Positions 7,965-15,511 are shown, numbered from the stretch's first letter. The stretch: 16,519 nt of DNA from Ignavibacteria bacterium (GCA_027347545.1 DAIEQT010000428.1:1-16519); one strand, 5' to 3'. A program made the numbers and translations. The notes: generated by a model from the letters alone, not told the origin.

Positions 7965-8066
7965 TCATTCTTGATCTTGTTCCTTCTCTTAATCATACTC
8001 TTACTCTTAATCGCCTTTAAAGATTCAGATCAAGATCATGAGTAAGAGTACGAGTAAGAGTAAGAT
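7965..8066. repeat. Inverted arrays of a degenerate 6-base tandem repeat between the acyl-CoA synthetase gene and trmO
   Basis: The right array (8022-8063) reads on the plus strand as seven hexamers: GATTCA, GATCAA, GATCAT, GAGTAA, GAGTAC, GAGTAA, GAGTAA, then GAT. The left array (7965-8012) reads on the minus strand as eight hexamers: GATTAA, GAGTAA, GAGTAT, GATTAA, GAGAAG, GAACAA, GATCAA, GAATGA. A 9-base spacer separates them. Arm pairings include 7996-8006 with 8040-8050 (11 pairs) and 7972-7979 with 8031-8038 (8 pairs). The array starts just after the acyl-CoA synthetase stop codon. No coding potential is seen here. Confidence 0.75.
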
Positions 8067-8072
8067 TTTAAA

Positions 8073-9896
8073 TTAGCCTTCTAAACCTTTGTACATGTCT
8101 TCTATCAATCCTTTGTAACGTTCTTCAATAACTTTACGTTTAACTTTGAGAGAAGGCGTTAACTCGCCGGTTTCAATTGTAAACGGTTTATCCAAAACAG
8201 CAAACTTACGGACGCGCTCAAAATTAGCCAGTTTCTTTTGGAACTGACCGAGTTCCTTATCCAGCAATTCATAAATCTGTTTCATCTCTACAAGCTCTTC
8301 AACATTCTTGTACGTTATTCTATTTGCGTCGGCGTATTCTTTTAACGCCTCATAATCGGGAACAATCAACGCGCTCAAGAACATTCTTCTATCGCCGATA
8401 AGAATAAATTGATCAATGTATTTGCTTGCAAGGAACATGTTTTCAATTGGTGTCGGGGCGATGTACTTTCCGCCGGAAGTTTTGAACAAGTGTTTCTTTC
8501 TATCGGTGATAATTAAGAAACCCTCAGCATCAAACACACCAATATCTCCGGTATGAAGCCAGCCATCTTTAATTGTTTCGTCGGTTTCCTTTTTGTTCTT
8601 GTAGTAACCTTGCATAATGTTAGGACCGTAAGCGAGAATTTCTCCATCCTTTGCAATTTTAATTTCTACGCCCGGATAAGGTTTACCAACCGTTCCAAAT
8701 TTGTAATCATTTACTCTGTTACAACAAATCACAGGAGAAGATTCGGTTAAGCCGTAGCCTTCAATAACAAGAATGCCAACCGCTTCAAAGAACTGTCCAA
8801 GTTCTCTAGAAAGTGCGGCACCGCCGGAAATAAAGAAACGTAATCTGCCGCCGGTTGCTTCACGCAGTTTATGGTAAACTAATTTATCGGCAAGTTTTCT
8901 TTTCAGTGAAAGGAAAATTGGTATTGGATGACCGGACTTTTTAGCAACTTGAAATTCTTTGCCAAGTTCAATTGCCCAATTAAATATCTTCTGCTTTTTC
9001 TCAGGCTGACTATCAACATTGCGTTTAATCTTAGAATAGATTCTTTCAAACAAACGAGGAACCGCAGTCATAATCGTCGGCTGAATTTCTTTCAAGTTCT
9101 GTGAAACCTTCTCAATGCTCTCTGCGTATGCTATAATTGCGCCGCATGAGAAAGCCGTATAGTAGCCGCCCATTCTTTCAAAAATATGGCATAGCGGCAG
9201 AAAAGAAAGAAAAATATCCGTCTCACCAATGTCAAAAACTTCGTGCGCGCCTTTTACGTTGGAAGTTATATTCTTATGAGTAAGCACAACACCTTTCGGC
9301 TCGCCCGTTGTTCCGGATGTATAAATAATTGTGCACAAATCATTTTCTTGACAGAGCTTCAAGCTGTCATCAAAGTAAGTAGGATTATTGCTTTGGAACT
9401 CAAGGCCTTTCGATTGAATATCTGCAAATGTGAAAACATCTTTTTCCAATCCCTTCTCATCGTTGTTCATAACAACAATAAAACGGAGAGTTTTGCAATT
9501 GTTACGAACCTTCAAAACTTTGTTGAGTTGAAATTTATTTGATACGATAATGCCAACTGATTCAGAATTGTTTACGCAAAATTCTATTGTTTCGGAAGTT
9601 GAAATAGGATAAAGAGGAACATCTATGCCGCCGAGACCAAGAATTGCAAAATCGGAGAAAACCCATTCTGGGCGGTTTTCAGCAATGATAGCAACTTTAT
9701 CGTTGCGCTTAACACCCATAGCTGCAAGTCCAAGCGCAAACAAATCGGTTTGCCGTGCGAGTTCATCGTAAGTTATTCCCACCCATTGCTCGCCAACGCG
9801 GTGTTTCAGCGCCGGACGCTCCATTCCTTTCCCGAATTCCTTTGTCATTATTTGATACAACTGGGAAATCGTTTTGAAGTCTTTGTAAATTGCCAT
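8073..9896 (-). CDS. Long-chain fatty acyl-CoA synthetase (AMP-forming, FAA1/FadD15 type)
   Basis: Activates long-chain fatty acids to acyl-CoA through an acyl-adenylate, for degradation or membrane lipid synthesis; probably at the inner face of the membrane. The 607 residues carry all the adenylate-forming family motifs: the phosphate loop YTSGTTGEPKG (192-202), the adenine-site YGLTE (381-385), HTGD (448-451), and the hinge and lid DRKKHLFKTSGGK (465-477), whose GGKYIAPTPIEN continuation is typical of the FAA1-like (COG1022) branch rather than E. coli FadD. It is full length. The ATG has a GAGGAG ribosome site (9903-9908) six bases upstream and a promoter-like sequence before it. It appears monocistronic, with the terminator of the LysM operon on its upstream side and the hexamer repeat on its downstream side. 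Exact chain length preference is not readable. Confidence 0.95.
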   Translation of the reverse strand: MAIYKDFKTISQLYQIMTKEFGKGMERPALKHRVGEQWVGITYDELARQTDLFALGLAAMGVKRNDKVAIIAENRPEWVFSDFAILGLGGIDVPLYPISTSETIEFCVNNSESVGIIVSNKFQLNKVLKVRNNCKTLRFIVVMNNDEKGLEKDVFTFADIQSKGLEFQSNNPTYFDDSLKLCQENDLCTIIYTSGTTGEPKGVVLTHKNITSNVKGAHEVFDIGETDIFLSFLPLCHIFERMGGYYTAFSCGAIIAYAESIEKVSQNLKEIQPTIMTAVPRLFERIYSKIKRNVDSQPEKKQKIFNWAIELGKEFQVAKKSGHPIPIFLSLKRKLADKLVYHKLREATGGRLRFFISGGAALSRELGQFFEAVGILVIEGYGLTESSPVICCNRVNDYKFGTVGKPYPGVEIKIAKDGEILAYGPNIMQGYYKNKKETDETIKDGWLHTGDIGVFDAEGFLIITDRKKHLFKTSGGKYIAPTPIENMFLASKYIDQFILIGDRRMFLSALIVPDYEALKEYADANRITYKNVEELVEMKQIYELLDKELGQFQKKLANFERVRKFAVLDKPFTIETGELTPSLKVKRKVIEERYKGLIEDMYKGLEG

Positions 9897-9922
9897 GCAA
9901 CTCTCCTCAGAAGTTTGGAATC

Positions 9923-9951
9923 AAGATAAGGCGGGAGTGCTTTAGTTGCAA
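9923..9951 (-). promoter_or_regulatory. Putative promoter of the acyl-CoA synthetase gene
   Basis: The minus strand has TTGCAA (9946-9951), a 17-base spacer and TATCTT (9923-9928), placing the transcript start roughly 20 bases before the ATG. It sits just after the terminator of the preceding operon, where a new promoter is expected. Confidence 0.45.
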
Positions 9952-9957
9952 TATGGA

Positions 9958-9990
9958 TATAAAAAAACCGGAAACGGATGTTTCCGGTTT
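9958..9990 (-). terminator. Intrinsic terminator of the sigma/anti-sigma/LysM operon
   Basis: A perfect 11-base-pair stem, AAACCGGAAAC (9965-9975) with GTTTCCGGTTT (9980-9990), closes a four-base loop. On the minus strand it is followed by a run of seven T and then ATAT. It lies 18 bases past the stop of the LysM gene, as expected for rho-independent termination. Confidence 0.92.
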
Positions 9991-10008
9991 GAAAGGCTTA
10001 ATAAAACT

Positions 10009-11658
10009 TTAGTTCTTTACTTCTACTTGTGAGATAACAAGATTATTCCGGCTGAAAGGTTCATCAATTATAAGTTTTTGTCCTACAGAAAATCTATTGG
10101 ATTTAAGATTATTCCTTGATTTTATTTGCTGAACCGATACTCCATATTTCTTGGCTATTGTAGATACTGATTCCCCACTTTTTACATAATGAGTTGTACT
10201 TTTTCTTTGAGAAGTTACCTTAACAACTGATCTTACTGGGGTTACTTTATCATTTCCTATCGCTCTGCCAACAGCTTCGATTTCTATCCCATTTACAATA
10301 TCTGTTAAGCGATAGATAATAAAACCATTTTTCCTATATGCTTCTGGAATATCCCAGCTTTTAATATTTCTCTTACTGGAATAACAAAAATTAACAGCAT
10401 GTGTTGCTAAAGTATGCAATTCATTACCTAACGACATTCTTTCATAATCTGCTTGAGTTCTTGTCTCAACATATTTTGCTTTAGTATTTGTCTCACGATT
10501 GCTCGATAGACTTTTACTTTCATTATTAATTACTCCTTCTTCCAATGAGAGTATTAAGTAATCTTTTACATACTTATTATAATCTTCTTCAGAATTCAAT
10601 TTCAATTTTTCCCCTCTTACAACTTCTTCATAGCGCCAATTATCGGGTTGCAGTTCTATGTTGATCTTTTCACCTACAGGCAAATCTAATTTCTTTGAGT
10701 AAGAATAATTGCCGCTGTTATCACCTTGTGAAATTATTAACTCAAGACTATAACTGTTTTTTTCTTTTGCAATCGGAATTATATACACAGAATAAAATGA
10801 CTTGTTACGACTCTTATTGGATTGATCGAATAGCTCCATCTTTTCAAGATTATAGATTTGGAAAGGAACTTCGATAAATCCATAGTAAAGGGTTTTAACA
10901 TCCCCAACACTTTCACTTCCCGTATTAACTGAGAAAGATTTTAAAGGAAAATCAGTTCTTTTTAAGATTATCTGATTACCATTTCTATTTGTCCTCACTA
11001 AATCAATCCCAAATGAAATTTCTTTAGCAGAAATCTGTGACTTTTTTGCTAAATCTCTGATTTTACTTTCTTCAAACGGATATGGTGACTTATCAACGAC
11101 TTGAATTTTTTCAAAATCTTCCTCACCAGCAATAATTTTCAAGCTAACCTTAGATTTGGGGAATTGGCTTTGAATAAAGCTTACTTTTACTTCTTCATTC
11201 AATAAAACCTTTATGAACTCTTCACTGTACACCACATCATAATTGTAATCGTCAGGAGCTTTAATTGATTTCAGAGTATAAGTTATATACTTGCAATAGA
11301 CTAAAATTGTATCTGTAAGAGTCCTTTTAGGGTAAAATGAATAGATAATCATCTTTGTAGCTTTTTCTTCCGAACCATTTCGAGCGGTTTGCGAAATATC
11401 TCCCTTAATGTAGCTCCAATAATTATCCGAAAAGCTATTTAGATAGAAAACATGCAGATGGGACATAACTCCTAAAGCCAAACTATCGTTTCCATATATA
11501 ACACTTGTTAGGAAGCCATTTTCATTTTGGGTTGAAGCTGCAAAACCTCCAGATTTATTGTTTTCATACTTTACTTTCAAAGAGAATTTTGAGGTTTCAG
11601 TACGCTGAGCAATTAAGACAGCGCTAAAGATTACCATAAATATTATTAGTTTTTTCAT
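10009..11658 (-). CDS. Secreted protein with C-terminal LysM domain, third gene of an ECF sigma operon
   Basis: I do not recognise the main body of this 549-residue protein. It begins with a signal peptide (about 1-17, Lys pair, hydrophobic core, ending LIA before Gln), so it is exported. Residues about 20-480 are rich in beta-strand-like alternating segments, with many Ser, Lys and Asn, and match no family I can name. The C-terminus carries a LysM domain (about 490-532: HYVKSGESVSTIAKKYGVSVQQIKSRNN, then VGQKLII), which usually binds peptidoglycan or related glycans. The ATG lies two bases after the anti-sigma stop and has a GGGAG site within the end of that gene, so the two are translationally coupled. 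It ends at a strong terminator. Likely role: envelope-linked effector, sensor or regulator of the sigma factor. The LysM call is firm; the role is inferred from position. Confidence 0.85.
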   Translation of the reverse strand: MKKLIIFMVIFSAVLIAQRTETSKFSLKVKYENNKSGGFAASTQNENGFLTSVIYGNDSLALGVMSHLHVFYLNSFSDNYWSYIKGDISQTARNGSEEKATKMIIYSFYPKRTLTDTILVYCKYITYTLKSIKAPDDYNYDVVYSEEFIKVLLNEEVKVSFIQSQFPKSKVSLKIIAGEEDFEKIQVVDKSPYPFEESKIRDLAKKSQISAKEISFGIDLVRTNRNGNQIILKRTDFPLKSFSVNTGSESVGDVKTLYYGFIEVPFQIYNLEKMELFDQSNKSRNKSFYSVYIIPIAKEKNSYSLELIISQGDNSGNYSYSKKLDLPVGEKINIELQPDNWRYEEVVRGEKLKLNSEEDYNKYVKDYLILSLEEGVINNESKSLSSNRETNTKAKYVETRTQADYERMSLGNELHTLATHAVNFCYSSKRNIKSWDIPEAYRKNGFIIYRLTDIVNGIEIEAVGRAIGNDKVTPVRSVVKVTSQRKSTTHYVKSGESVSTIAKKYGVSVQQIKSRNNLKSNRFSVGQKLIIDEPFSRNNLVISQVEVKN

Positions 11659-11660
11659 GT

Positions 11661-12155
11661 CTAACTCCCGACATCATATTTTATTAAATCACTAAGTGTA
11701 ATTTTGGTTGTTTTCATTTTCTTCATTTCATTTACAAATGCGACCTCATTTGAACTTTGACTCTTATGCTTGGTATTTGTAAATAGTTTCTTATTCCCTT
11801 CGTTCAAAATCGCTTTTTCTTTTTCCACAAAGACAGTGTCGACTCTGACTTCGTTTTTGGTGATGTATGTTTCTTTGGGCTTTGCAGTAATCAACAAAAA
11901 CAATAGTAAAACTGCTGCTGCCGAGCTTGCATAGAATGCTATTTTGTAAAATTTGCTTGCCGGTTTCGGTTTGTTCTTTATTTGGTTTAGGTTTTCTACA
12001 CAGAACAATCTAGTTTTTTCTTTAAGAGTAAGTGTATCGGTAAAAAGAGTTTGGCAATCATTGCAATCCGAAAGATGCTCAAACAGTTCGCTTTGTTTTT
12101 CCTTTTCCAGTTCCCCATCAACAAATAAATTGATTTCATATTCATAATGTTTCAT
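11661..12155 (-). CDS. Membrane-bound zinc-finger anti-sigma factor
   Basis: Predicted to hold the neighbouring ECF sigma factor inactive at the inner membrane until an envelope signal arrives. The cytoplasmic N-terminal part has the zinc-binding anti-sigma pattern His27-x3-Cys31-x2-Cys34, and His3 could be the fourth ligand. One membrane helix spans about residues 71-91 (IAFYASSAAAVLLLFLLITA). The periplasmic tail of about 70 residues is Lys-rich and unremarkable. I chose the ATG at 12155 (164 residues) because a GAGG site lies six bases before it. A GTG at 12167 (168 residues) overlaps the sigma stop as GTGA but has no ribosome site. It is coupled to the LysM gene two bases downstream. The order sigma then anti-sigma is the usual one. 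Confidence 0.88.
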   Translation of the reverse strand: MKHYEYEINLFVDGELEKEKQSELFEHLSDCNDCQTLFTDTLTLKEKTRLFCVENLNQIKNKPKPASKFYKIAFYASSAAAVLLLFLLITAKPKETYITKNEVRVDTVFVEKEKAILNEGNKKLFTNTKHKSQSSNEVAFVNEMKKMKTTKITLSDLIKYDVGS

Positions 12156-12161
12156 GGTAAA

Positions 12162-12165
12162 CCTC
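12162..12165 (-). promoter_or_regulatory. Ribosome binding site that decides the anti-sigma start
   Basis: GAGG on the minus strand overlaps the stop codon of the sigma gene and sits six bases before the ATG at 12155. It favours that ATG over the upstream GTG and suggests coupled translation of sigma and anti-sigma factors. Confidence 0.6.
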
Positions 12166-12631
12166 ACTTTAAATACTTTCTTAAGTGCTCACGCACCCGG
12201 AACAATTTTACTTTTACATTATCAACTGTTATCCCCAGAATCTCGGCAATCTCATGATATGAATGACAAGCGTATTCCCGCAGATAGACTAACTCAAACT
12301 CTTCACTGTTCAGCTTTTTCAAAGCATCGTTAAGTGTTATTTTTTCTTCAAGTTTCGGCTCGTAGGTACGCTGGAAGTTTTCATCAATAAGAACCGGCTG
12401 GTTTGCCTTTCCATTTAGTTTCTTGTAGCAATAATTACGAGTTATAACTAGAAGCCAAGTCTTGTAGCTGCAATCGCCTCTAAAAGAACTTTGGCTGTTA
12501 ATGAACCGGATGAAAACTTCTTGAACTGCATCCTTTGCGTCATCGGAATCTTTAAGGAGACTCATAGAATAATTCAGAATGTCGTCTGAATAAGAAGAAA
12601 ACAATTCTTTAACAGTTTTTTCTTCTTTCAC
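12164..12631 (-). CDS. RNA polymerase ECF-family sigma factor
   Basis: Directs RNA polymerase to a small set of promoters, probably for envelope functions. The 155 residues contain only regions 2 and 4, as in ECF sigma factors. Region 2 (about 10-75) has DAKDAVQEVFIRF and TWLLVITRNYCY; region 4 (about 100-155) has LNSEEFELVYLREY followed by the helix-turn-helix YHEIAEILGITVDNVKVKLFRVREHLRKYL. The start is GTG: the codon immediately before it is an in-frame TAA and the next ATG falls inside region 2. A weak AGGGA site lies upstream. An ECF-type promoter just upstream suggests autoregulation. The stop overlaps the region used to start the anti-sigma gene. Confidence 0.94.
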   Translation of the reverse strand: MKEEKTVKELFSSYSDDILNYSMSLLKDSDDAKDAVQEVFIRFINSQSSFRGDCSYKTWLLVITRNYCYKKLNGKANQPVLIDENFQRTYEPKLEEKITLNDALKKLNSEEFELVYLREYACHSYHEIAEILGITVDNVKVKLFRVREHLRKYLK

Positions 12632-12660
12632 TTAAAGTCCCTAATTATTGGCTTAATAAA

Positions 12661-12688
12661 TAGACCCCGAATGAGTGGAAATGTTACA
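12661..12688 (-). promoter_or_regulatory. Putative autoregulated ECF sigma promoter
   Basis: The minus strand has TGTAACA (12682-12688), a 16-base spacer and GTCTA (12661-12665). This resembles the TGTAAC / CGTCTA-like promoters commonly found before Bacteroidota ECF sigma genes. The leader to the GTG start would be about 25 bases. It lies in the only gap before the sigma gene. An imperfect inverted repeat (12641-12663) directly follows. Confidence 0.5.
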
Positions 12689-12693
12689 GAATT

Positions 12694-13026
12694 TTATTTT
12701 TTACCGAAAATTTCTCCATCAACAACCGGTGTAACACAGATTAATGGATTTTGCGGCACTTTGAATTTTTCGAAAATTTCTTCGAAGAGCTGGTATTGAA
12801 GTCCTTGCTTTTCCAGTTTGCTAAACTTTTTGTAGGGCATGAATTCTCCCCTCTTGTTCTTCGGAGAATCGAAAACAAACGAAGATGCAAAATCTGTGTT
12901 TGCATTGTCTTTTAGGAATTGAATCTTCTCTTTATCATCCCCTTCGCGTTCGTAGGCTTTGGCTCTAAATGAAGTTACAGCACCGCTTTCAATTATTAAG
13001 TAAACATTCAAAATTGTTTCTTGCAT
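12694..13026 (-). CDS. Small protein of unknown function, last gene of the dcyD operon
   Basis: I do not recognise this 110-residue protein. It has no signal peptide, membrane helix or Cys cluster and only one Cys. It is mixed alpha/beta in appearance, starting with a strand-like LNVYLIIESG, with charged helices in the middle and end, and is probably a soluble cytoplasmic domain. The ATG lies 23 bases after the stop of the nitrilase-family gene, with an AAGGA site seven bases upstream. Two other ATGs lie 4 and 8 bases further upstream (ATGAATGAATG) in the other two frames. The spacing suggests co-transcription with the three genes before it. Nothing downstream looks like a terminator before the sigma promoter. 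Confidence 0.7.
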   Translation of the reverse strand: MQETILNVYLIIESGAVTSFRAKAYEREGDDKEKIQFLKDNANTDFASSFVFDSPKNKRGEFMPYKKFSKLEKQGLQYQLFEEIFEKFKVPQNPLICVTPVVDGEIFGKK

Positions 13027-13049
13027 TCATTCATCCTTGTGTTTTATTT

Positions 13050-13862
13050 CTACAGCCAATCTTTGTACAAGTTATTTCTTCTGTCACGCAAAAATAGTCT
13101 TTTGGCGTGCGAGTCTTGCACACTTTGCAAATCAATATCACAAATCAAAATCTCTTCTGATCCTTCAGCAGCACGCGCTATTACTTCGCCGCTCGGGTCG
13201 CAGACAAATGATTCACCGGAAAAGGTCAAATATTCTTCCGCACCAACTCTGTTGCACAAAGCTGTAAAATAGCCATTCTGAAAAGCCGCAGTTCTCATCT
13301 CTGCTTCATATAAACCTTCCGGCCATTCACCAACAGCACCGGCTTGTGGAATGAAAACAATCTCCGCACCTTTTAAAGCCAGCGCGCGCATGTATTCCGG
13401 GTAATGTCTATCATAGCAAATGGCTACACCAATTTTACCAAACTTAGTTTCGTAAACCGGTGCGCCGGTATCGCCGGGGGTATAGTAGTTTGTCTCACAG
13501 AAGTGTTCATAGTTTGTTATGTGAATCATCCTTGTGATTCCAAGTAATTTGCCATCGGCATCAATTACTGGTGATGAATCGTAAGTAGCTTCGCCGCATA
13601 CTTCGTAGAGATTGAGAATGATTACAATACCAAGTTCTTTGGCTAAATCGGAAAACAATTGAGTAGTTTTTCCCGGAACTGTTTCAGCCAAATGAAACGG
13701 TTTAGGCGAAAGTCTCTGCGGGAAAAACTCGGTAAAAGCTAATTCTGCAAAACAAATAATTTTCGCGCCATTGTTTGCAGCTTTTCTAACTGCTTCAAGT
13801 CCGCGCGAAACATTTTGAGTTACATCCTCGCCTGCTTTTTGTTGTATCAGTGCAATTTTCAT
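13050..13862 (-). CDS. Nitrilase-superfamily carbon-nitrogen hydrolase with altered catalytic Lys
   Basis: The 270 residues have the length and fold of a C-N hydrolase, and the closest look is to N-carbamoylputrescine or beta-ureidopropionase-like amidases (YYTPGDTG; GKIGVAICYDRHYPE; ALKGAEIVFIP). The triad should be Glu-Lys-Cys. Glu40 (FAELAF) and Cys149 (AICYD) are present. The Lys normally found two residues before the conserved His (R-K-x-H) is Met112 here: ITRMIHI, with Arg111 and His114 in place. This is read directly from the DNA and the frame is intact throughout. It could be an inactive or re-purposed member, or belong to a branch with a shifted Lys. The ATG abuts the stop of the membrane-protein gene, so the two are probably coupled. 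The substrate is unknown; carbamoyl or amide cleavage is only the family default. Confidence 0.88.
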   Translation of the reverse strand: MKIALIQQKAGEDVTQNVSRGLEAVRKAANNGAKIICFAELAFTEFFPQRLSPKPFHLAETVPGKTTQLFSDLAKELGIVIILNLYEVCGEATYDSSPVIDADGKLLGITRMIHITNYEHFCETNYYTPGDTGAPVYETKFGKIGVAICYDRHYPEYMRALALKGAEIVFIPQAGAVGEWPEGLYEAEMRTAAFQNGYFTALCNRVGAEEYLTFSGESFVCDPSGEVIARAAEGSEEILICDIDLQSVQDSHAKRLFLRDRRNNLYKDWL

Positions 13863-14516
13863 TTAGTTTTTATTTTTGATTACAAACAGTGTAGAAAAAG
13901 TAGCTAGAATGAATCCCATTTTACATAGCAAACTTTCAACCGAAGTTACAAACTGTGGTACAAAAAGAGCGATTATCATAGATGGAAGAAATGTGAACAG
14001 ATATCCAAAGAAGAAAAGACGCGTAAGTGATTTATTTTTCGGATCAGTTTCCGCGCCCCACTTTTTATCAAGTATAATCATTGAGGCAAGAATCGGTAAA
14101 TAGTAGAACGTTGCATAAAGCGGTCCAAGCGGATAATGATAAGAAGCATATAGCACGGTACACTTAACAATTGCAAACTGATCCAGCACAAATAAATAAT
14201 ACACATTAAAGAATAATGCCGGAATAAAAATTAACTTGTGATGTTTGCCAAGCTTATCAGCGTACACCAAAACTGAGTACAAGCCTAAAGGTGGAAGAAG
14301 AGTAATATCAAAGAAAGCGAGGTAAACCATGAATTGACTTTTCAATCCAACAAAGCAAATTAGGAACTCAATAAATTGATAGCCGAACAGCAATGCAATT
14401 GTTCCAATTACAAGTTTGTTAACTGGATTCTTCTTAGCAAAAATCAGAAGGTTAACAATGTAGCCTAATTCCAAGCAAGCAATTAAAAGTGAAACAATAC
14501 CGTCGTATGAATTCAT
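13863..14516 (-). CDS. Seven-helix integral membrane protein, unknown function
   Basis: No family recognised. The 217 residues hold about seven hydrophobic segments (roughly 5-26, 33-56, 61-85, 94-113, 128-148, 163-187, 190-213), separated by short charged loops (FAKKNPVNK, ADKLGKHHK, DKKWGAETDPKNKS). There is no signal peptide and no soluble domain. Its general look is that of the seven-helix sensor modules found in front of some bacterial histidine kinases, but no kinase or cyclase domain follows. Its ATG overlaps the stop of the desulfhydrase gene as ATGA, and its stop directly abuts the ATG of the nitrilase-family gene, so all three are almost certainly co-expressed. A transporter or a signal receptor for the operon's metabolites is conceivable; neither is shown. 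Confidence 0.8.
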   Translation of the reverse strand: MNSYDGIVSLLIACLELGYIVNLLIFAKKNPVNKLVIGTIALLFGYQFIEFLICFVGLKSQFMVYLAFFDITLLPPLGLYSVLVYADKLGKHHKLIFIPALFFNVYYLFVLDQFAIVKCTVLYASYHYPLGPLYATFYYLPILASMIILDKKWGAETDPKNKSLTRLFFFGYLFTFLPSMIIALFVPQFVTSVESLLCKMGFILATFSTLFVIKNKN

Positions 14517-15511
14517 TTATCTCTCTTCATTAAATCAGATGCATAAGAAAAAATTGCGGGTCCGCCGCCAGTATGCCAGAACAGAATACTTTCATTATTT
14601 GAAAATTCTTTGTTCTCAATCATCCTAATCAATCCGCCGAAAACTCTCCCTGTATAAACCGGATCAAGAAGAATTCCCTCTTTTTCAGCGAGCAGTTTAA
14701 CCGCATTTCTCTCCAGATCACCAACAACACCATAATCGTTTTCGATAAAATCATCACGGAGAATAACATCATTAACTGAAAAAAATTCCTTTAATTCTAA
14801 TACGGAAGCAAGCTCGTTGGAAAGTTCGGTTATGTGTTCGTTGTAAGGTTTCTCTCCGGCTTCTCCTTTGTCTATTTTAACGCCAATCAATTTGGAATGA
14901 AATCCATAAAGTGATTTTCCAACAATCAATCCCGCGTGGGTCCCGCCGGAACTTGAAGCAAATACTGTATGATCTATTTTCAAGTTCTGCTCATTGAGTT
15001 GTTTTGTAATTTCATTAACAGCCTCAACATAGCCCATCGCACCAACTTTATTTGAGCCGCCGTAAGGAATTACATAAGGTTTCCTTCCCGCAGACTTAAT
15101 CTCTTCAGCGATCATCGGGATATTTTCTCCCTTACGATATTGCAGCGACCAATGAACTTTTGCGTTGAAAAGTTTATCGAGAAGAAGATTACCCGAATAT
15201 GATTCCGGTTCTTCACCTCGCAAAGCTAGATGGCATTCTAGTCCGCTCATAGCTGCGGCGGCGGATGTTTGTCTGCAATGATTAGATTGTTCTGCACCTC
15301 CGGTTATAACGCAATCGCAGTTTTGTGCAAGTGCCTCGCCAATTAGAAACTCCAGCTTGCGTGTTTTGTTTCCTCCAAAGGCAAGCCCGGTCATATCATC
15401 ACGTTTAATATAAATTTTGGGACCACCGAAATGGCGTGTAAGATTTTCCAATTTTTGCAGCGGGGTTGGAAAGAAACCAAGTTTCTTTCTAGGCATTTCA
15501 GAGATTTTCAC
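14513..15511 (-). CDS. dcyD: PLP-dependent D-cysteine desulfhydrase (ACC deaminase family)
   Basis: Predicted to break D-cysteine (or a related D-amino acid) into pyruvate, ammonia and sulfide. The 332 residues match the fold type II PLP family throughout: FPTPLQKLENL, the cofactor Lys49 in GGNKTRKLE, the catalytic Ser76 region EQSNHCRQTSAAAA, the phosphate-binding SSSGGTHAGL (187-195), and DPVYTGRVFGGLI near the end. ACC deaminases need a Glu and a Leu at two positions near the C-terminus. Here these correspond to Thr287 (VYTG) and Thr314 (WHTGG), which points to D-cysteine desulfhydrase activity instead. The start is GTG, giving the family-typical MKISEMPRKKLGFFPTPL; an ATG at codon 6 is possible. 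It heads a four-gene run and overlaps the membrane-protein gene by four bases. Confidence 0.85.
   Translation of the reverse strand: MKISEMPRKKLGFFPTPLQKLENLTRHFGGPKIYIKRDDMTGLAFGGNKTRKLEFLIGEALAQNCDCVITGGAEQSNHCRQTSAAAAMSGLECHLALRGEEPESYSGNLLLDKLFNAKVHWSLQYRKGENIPMIAEEIKSAGRKPYVIPYGGSNKVGAMGYVEAVNEITKQLNEQNLKIDHTVFASSSGGTHAGLIVGKSLYGFHSKLIGVKIDKGEAGEKPYNEHITELSNELASVLELKEFFSVNDVILRDDFIENDYGVVGDLERNAVKLLAEKEGILLDPVYTGRVFGGLIRMIENKEFSNNESILFWHTGGGPAIFSYASDLMKRDK

Noticed and set aside
7965..8066. Hexamer arrays as a CRISPR array
   Set aside because: Units are six bases with no spacers, run in opposite directions and drift in sequence; no cas gene is near.
14513..15511. 1-aminocyclopropane-1-carboxylate deaminase as the product
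   Set aside because: The two positions that distinguish that enzyme (Glu and Leu) are both Thr here, as in D-cysteine desulfhydrases.
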